Of a DNA stretch of 7,142 bases, positions 5,811-7,142 are shown piece after piece. The notes below the pieces were generated by a model. It was given only the letters and a program-made list of their open reading frames with translations, did no database searches and was not told the origin of the DNA. Numbering within the stretch: the stretch's first letter is position 1; every line of letters begins with the position of its first letter. The position numbers were made by a program, and so were the translations under genes. Source of the stretch: Moraxellaceae bacterium (GTDB lineage Bacteria; Pseudomonadota; Gammaproteobacteria; Pseudomonadales; Moraxellaceae); assembly GCA_030146505.1 (NCBI GenBank), contig JASLCO010000258.1, forward strand, positions 1-7,142, in the 5' to 3' direction.

Positions 5811-7058
5811 CTAGCGCGCGAGTGATTTCACGGCGGTAAAAGTCGTGTCGGCTTTCTGCTGCTCAATAGCCCTGGGCAGAGCCGCTTCAGCCAGCACACG
5901 CCCCAAAGCCGTTACTGCCCAGGTGGCACCCGGCACATTCCGGCGCACGGTTTCCAGACCGAAAATCAGCGGCGTGGTGGAAAGCACGGCGGCTTTCCAG
6001 CCCAGCGATTTCGGCAGACCCAGCGCATCACCGCTGGCATCACTCAGCACGATACGTGTAAACGCACTGCGGTAATTGACCTCAATACGTGCCAGCGCTT
6101 TTTTCCACGCCACATCGCCGGCGTACTGCAGAGGCACATTGTTCAGGGACTGGCCCAGAGCGCGGGTATCGTCGTCCGGTTCGCCATGCAGCATGTACTG
6201 CAGCATGAGGGCACGGAAGGAATCGTCTTCATTGGCGGGCAGGATGCGCTCGTCCACGCCCATGAGGTAACCCACATAGCGCCAGAGATGAATCACGGCC
6301 TCACGCTCCTCACGCGTAAAGCGGAAGCCCAGCATGCGCAGGCCCATGGTGAAGATGGACGAGAATTCGAGAATGGTGGCCATGCTGTCTGACTGGTTGA
6401 TGGGCGTGCCCCAGGCGGGCTCGTCCCATTTGCCGGATTTTTTCAGCATGGCGCGCACCTGCGCATGCATGAGGCGTACACGCACCGCGCTCTTGAAACC
6501 GTTGTTGTTACGCAGCATGCCGTCACGCGTGGTGACGCCGGTCCAGAAAATGCCGGTTTCCACGAGGCGACGCGGCGTCATGCGGTCAAGCTGGCCAGTA
6601 AAGACCAGCGGCTTGGCGGCCGCGGCCACGAGATAGCCGCCCATAAGGGAAATATTGCGCAGGCAAAGTTCGGCAAACCAGCCGGTACGGCGCGTGGCAT
6701 CGCAGGCGAGATTGCATTTTTCCAGATCCAGCCACTGCGGGATTTCATCGACCTGACGGAAAAAATCCACCAAGGCCTGAGGGGCATCGGTGACCGTGGC
6801 AATGCCATGCTCCAGCGCCTGCTCCAGCATCTTGCGGCCCTGCCCGGCCGGGAACTCGCCATACATGGCGATAACGGCATCGGCCAGCGGATCGCCCATA
6901 TTCAGATACTTCACATAGGAATCGATCTGCTCGTCCGTGAACTCCAGATTGGCGGAGGTCACCAGACGGCCCAGGGCACGCACCTTCCAGCTGCGGCGGC
7001 TGGCCGGATCGGGAATGCGGGTGGGACGGGAGATGGGGAATTTGGCGAGGGCGGTCAT
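5811..7058 (-). CDS. DUF2236 family protein (MpaB / rubber-oxygenase Lcp-like, probable haem oxygenase)
   Basis: This 415-residue all-alpha protein belongs to the oxygenase MpaB / latex-clearing protein (Lcp) superfamily, whose characterised bacterial members bind b-type haem and cleave polyisoprene. Supporting blocks are RRLVETGIFWTGVTTRDGM (163-181), the basic helix SAVRVRLMHAQVR (190-202) with His198 as the likely proximal haem ligand, WGTPINQSDSMATILEFS (216-233), and LWRYVGYLMGVDERILP (258-274). Arg164, Thr168 and His198 have the same spacing I recall for Lcp of Streptomyces K30. The position of the Lcp distal lysine (167) is Glu here. There is no signal peptide or reliable membrane segment, so unlike secreted Lcp it probably acts in the cytoplasm, making natural rubber an unlikely substrate. 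The start is supported by AGGGA at 7071-7067, 8 bases before the ATG. Two acyl-CoA dehydrogenases lie downstream on the same strand, suggesting a lipid or hydrocarbon role by context only. The substrate is unknown. Confidence 0.85.
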   Translation of the reverse strand: MTALAKFPISRPTRIPDPASRRSWKVRALGRLVTSANLEFTDEQIDSYVKYLNMGDPLADAVIAMYGEFPAGQGRKMLEQALEHGIATVTDAPQALVDFFRQVDEIPQWLDLEKCNLACDATRRTGWFAELCLRNISLMGGYLVAAAAKPLVFTGQLDRMTPRRLVETGIFWTGVTTRDGMLRNNNGFKSAVRVRLMHAQVRAMLKKSGKWDEPAWGTPINQSDSMATILEFSSIFTMGLRMLGFRFTREEREAVIHLWRYVGYLMGVDERILPANEDDSFRALMLQYMLHGEPDDDTRALGQSLNNVPLQYAGDVAWKKALARIEVNYRSAFTRIVLSDASGDALGLPKSLGWKAAVLSTTPLIFGLETVRRNVPGATWAVTALGRVLAEAALPRAIEQQKADTTFTAVKSLAR

Positions 7059-7142
7059 GGCGGCTATCCCTGACTGATGGGTCGCCGAAGGATGGCATAG
7101 CCGTCATGACAGGGACAAGGCAGGTCGGGCGGATGACCAAGC
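7059..7142. other. Upstream region of the DUF2236 gene, cut by the window edge
   Basis: Besides the Shine-Dalgarno sequence AGGGA (7071-7067), this stretch has an 8-bp palindrome, GTCATGAC (7103-7110), and an inverted repeat GGCTAT (7062-7067) / ATAGCC (7096-7101) that could hide the ribosome binding site in a hairpin. No clear promoter boxes are visible, and the region continues beyond the window. Confidence 0.3.

Noticed and set aside
6993..7055. Possible Tat signal in the DUF2236 protein (SRRSWK at residues 20-25)
   Set aside because: The twin arginine is followed by charged residues rather than a hydrophobic core, and no AxA cleavage site is present.
6465..7073. 202-residue plus-strand frame over the DUF2236 gene
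   Set aside because: It overlaps a conserved gene fully, has no SD or family motifs, and its composition is typical of antisense frames.

Overview
The window looks like chromosomal DNA of a GC-rich proteobacterium, most likely a gammaproteobacterium that degrades fatty acids or hydrocarbons. This rests on codon use strongly biased to G/C in third positions, on two 590-600-residue acyl-CoA dehydrogenases of the DmdC/FadE1-FadE2 type, and on short palindromic intergenic repeats typical of proteobacteria. The exact taxon cannot be read from the sequence. There are no rRNA or tRNA genes, no CRISPR array, no transposase, and nothing that marks a mobile island.

Layout from left to right. (1) Positions 1-187, minus strand: the first 62 codons of a small exported protein that runs off the left edge, with a clear signal peptide and then a PENPT-hydrophobic-basic segment. 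(2) 188-470: a divergent intergenic region with a degenerate GC-rich repeat and a candidate sigma-70 promoter. (3) 471-1490, plus strand: an AraC-family regulator. (4) 1491-1695: a convergent gap with a terminator for each side and a pair of inverted REP-like repeats. (5) 1696-3471, minus strand: acyl-CoA dehydrogenase A. (6) 3472-3749: a gap packed with palindromes, including a possible 126-bp miniature element, and the terminator of the next gene. (7) 3750-5552, minus strand: acyl-CoA dehydrogenase B, a paralogue of A. (8) 5553-5810: a gap with only weak signals. (9) 5811-7058, minus strand: a DUF2236 (MpaB/rubber-oxygenase) family protein that keeps the probable haem ligand.

The two dehydrogenases would each catalyse the first, FAD-dependent step of beta-oxidation and pass electrons to ETF. 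By analogy with tandem FadE-type enzymes in pseudomonads they probably divide acyl-chain lengths between them. The DUF2236 protein lies on the same strand upstream and may act on a lipid or hydrocarbon substrate, but this is inferred from its neighbours. A strong terminator sits between dehydrogenases B and A, so they are probably separate or only partly coupled transcription units. The AraC regulator is convergent to dehydrogenase A and may control lipid-related genes, but nothing in the sequence proves its target.

I see no convincing undescribed multi-gene system. The points most worth a second look are the edge gene with its PEP-CTERM-like tail, the DUF2236 active-site variant, and the composite palindromic element between the two dehydrogenases.
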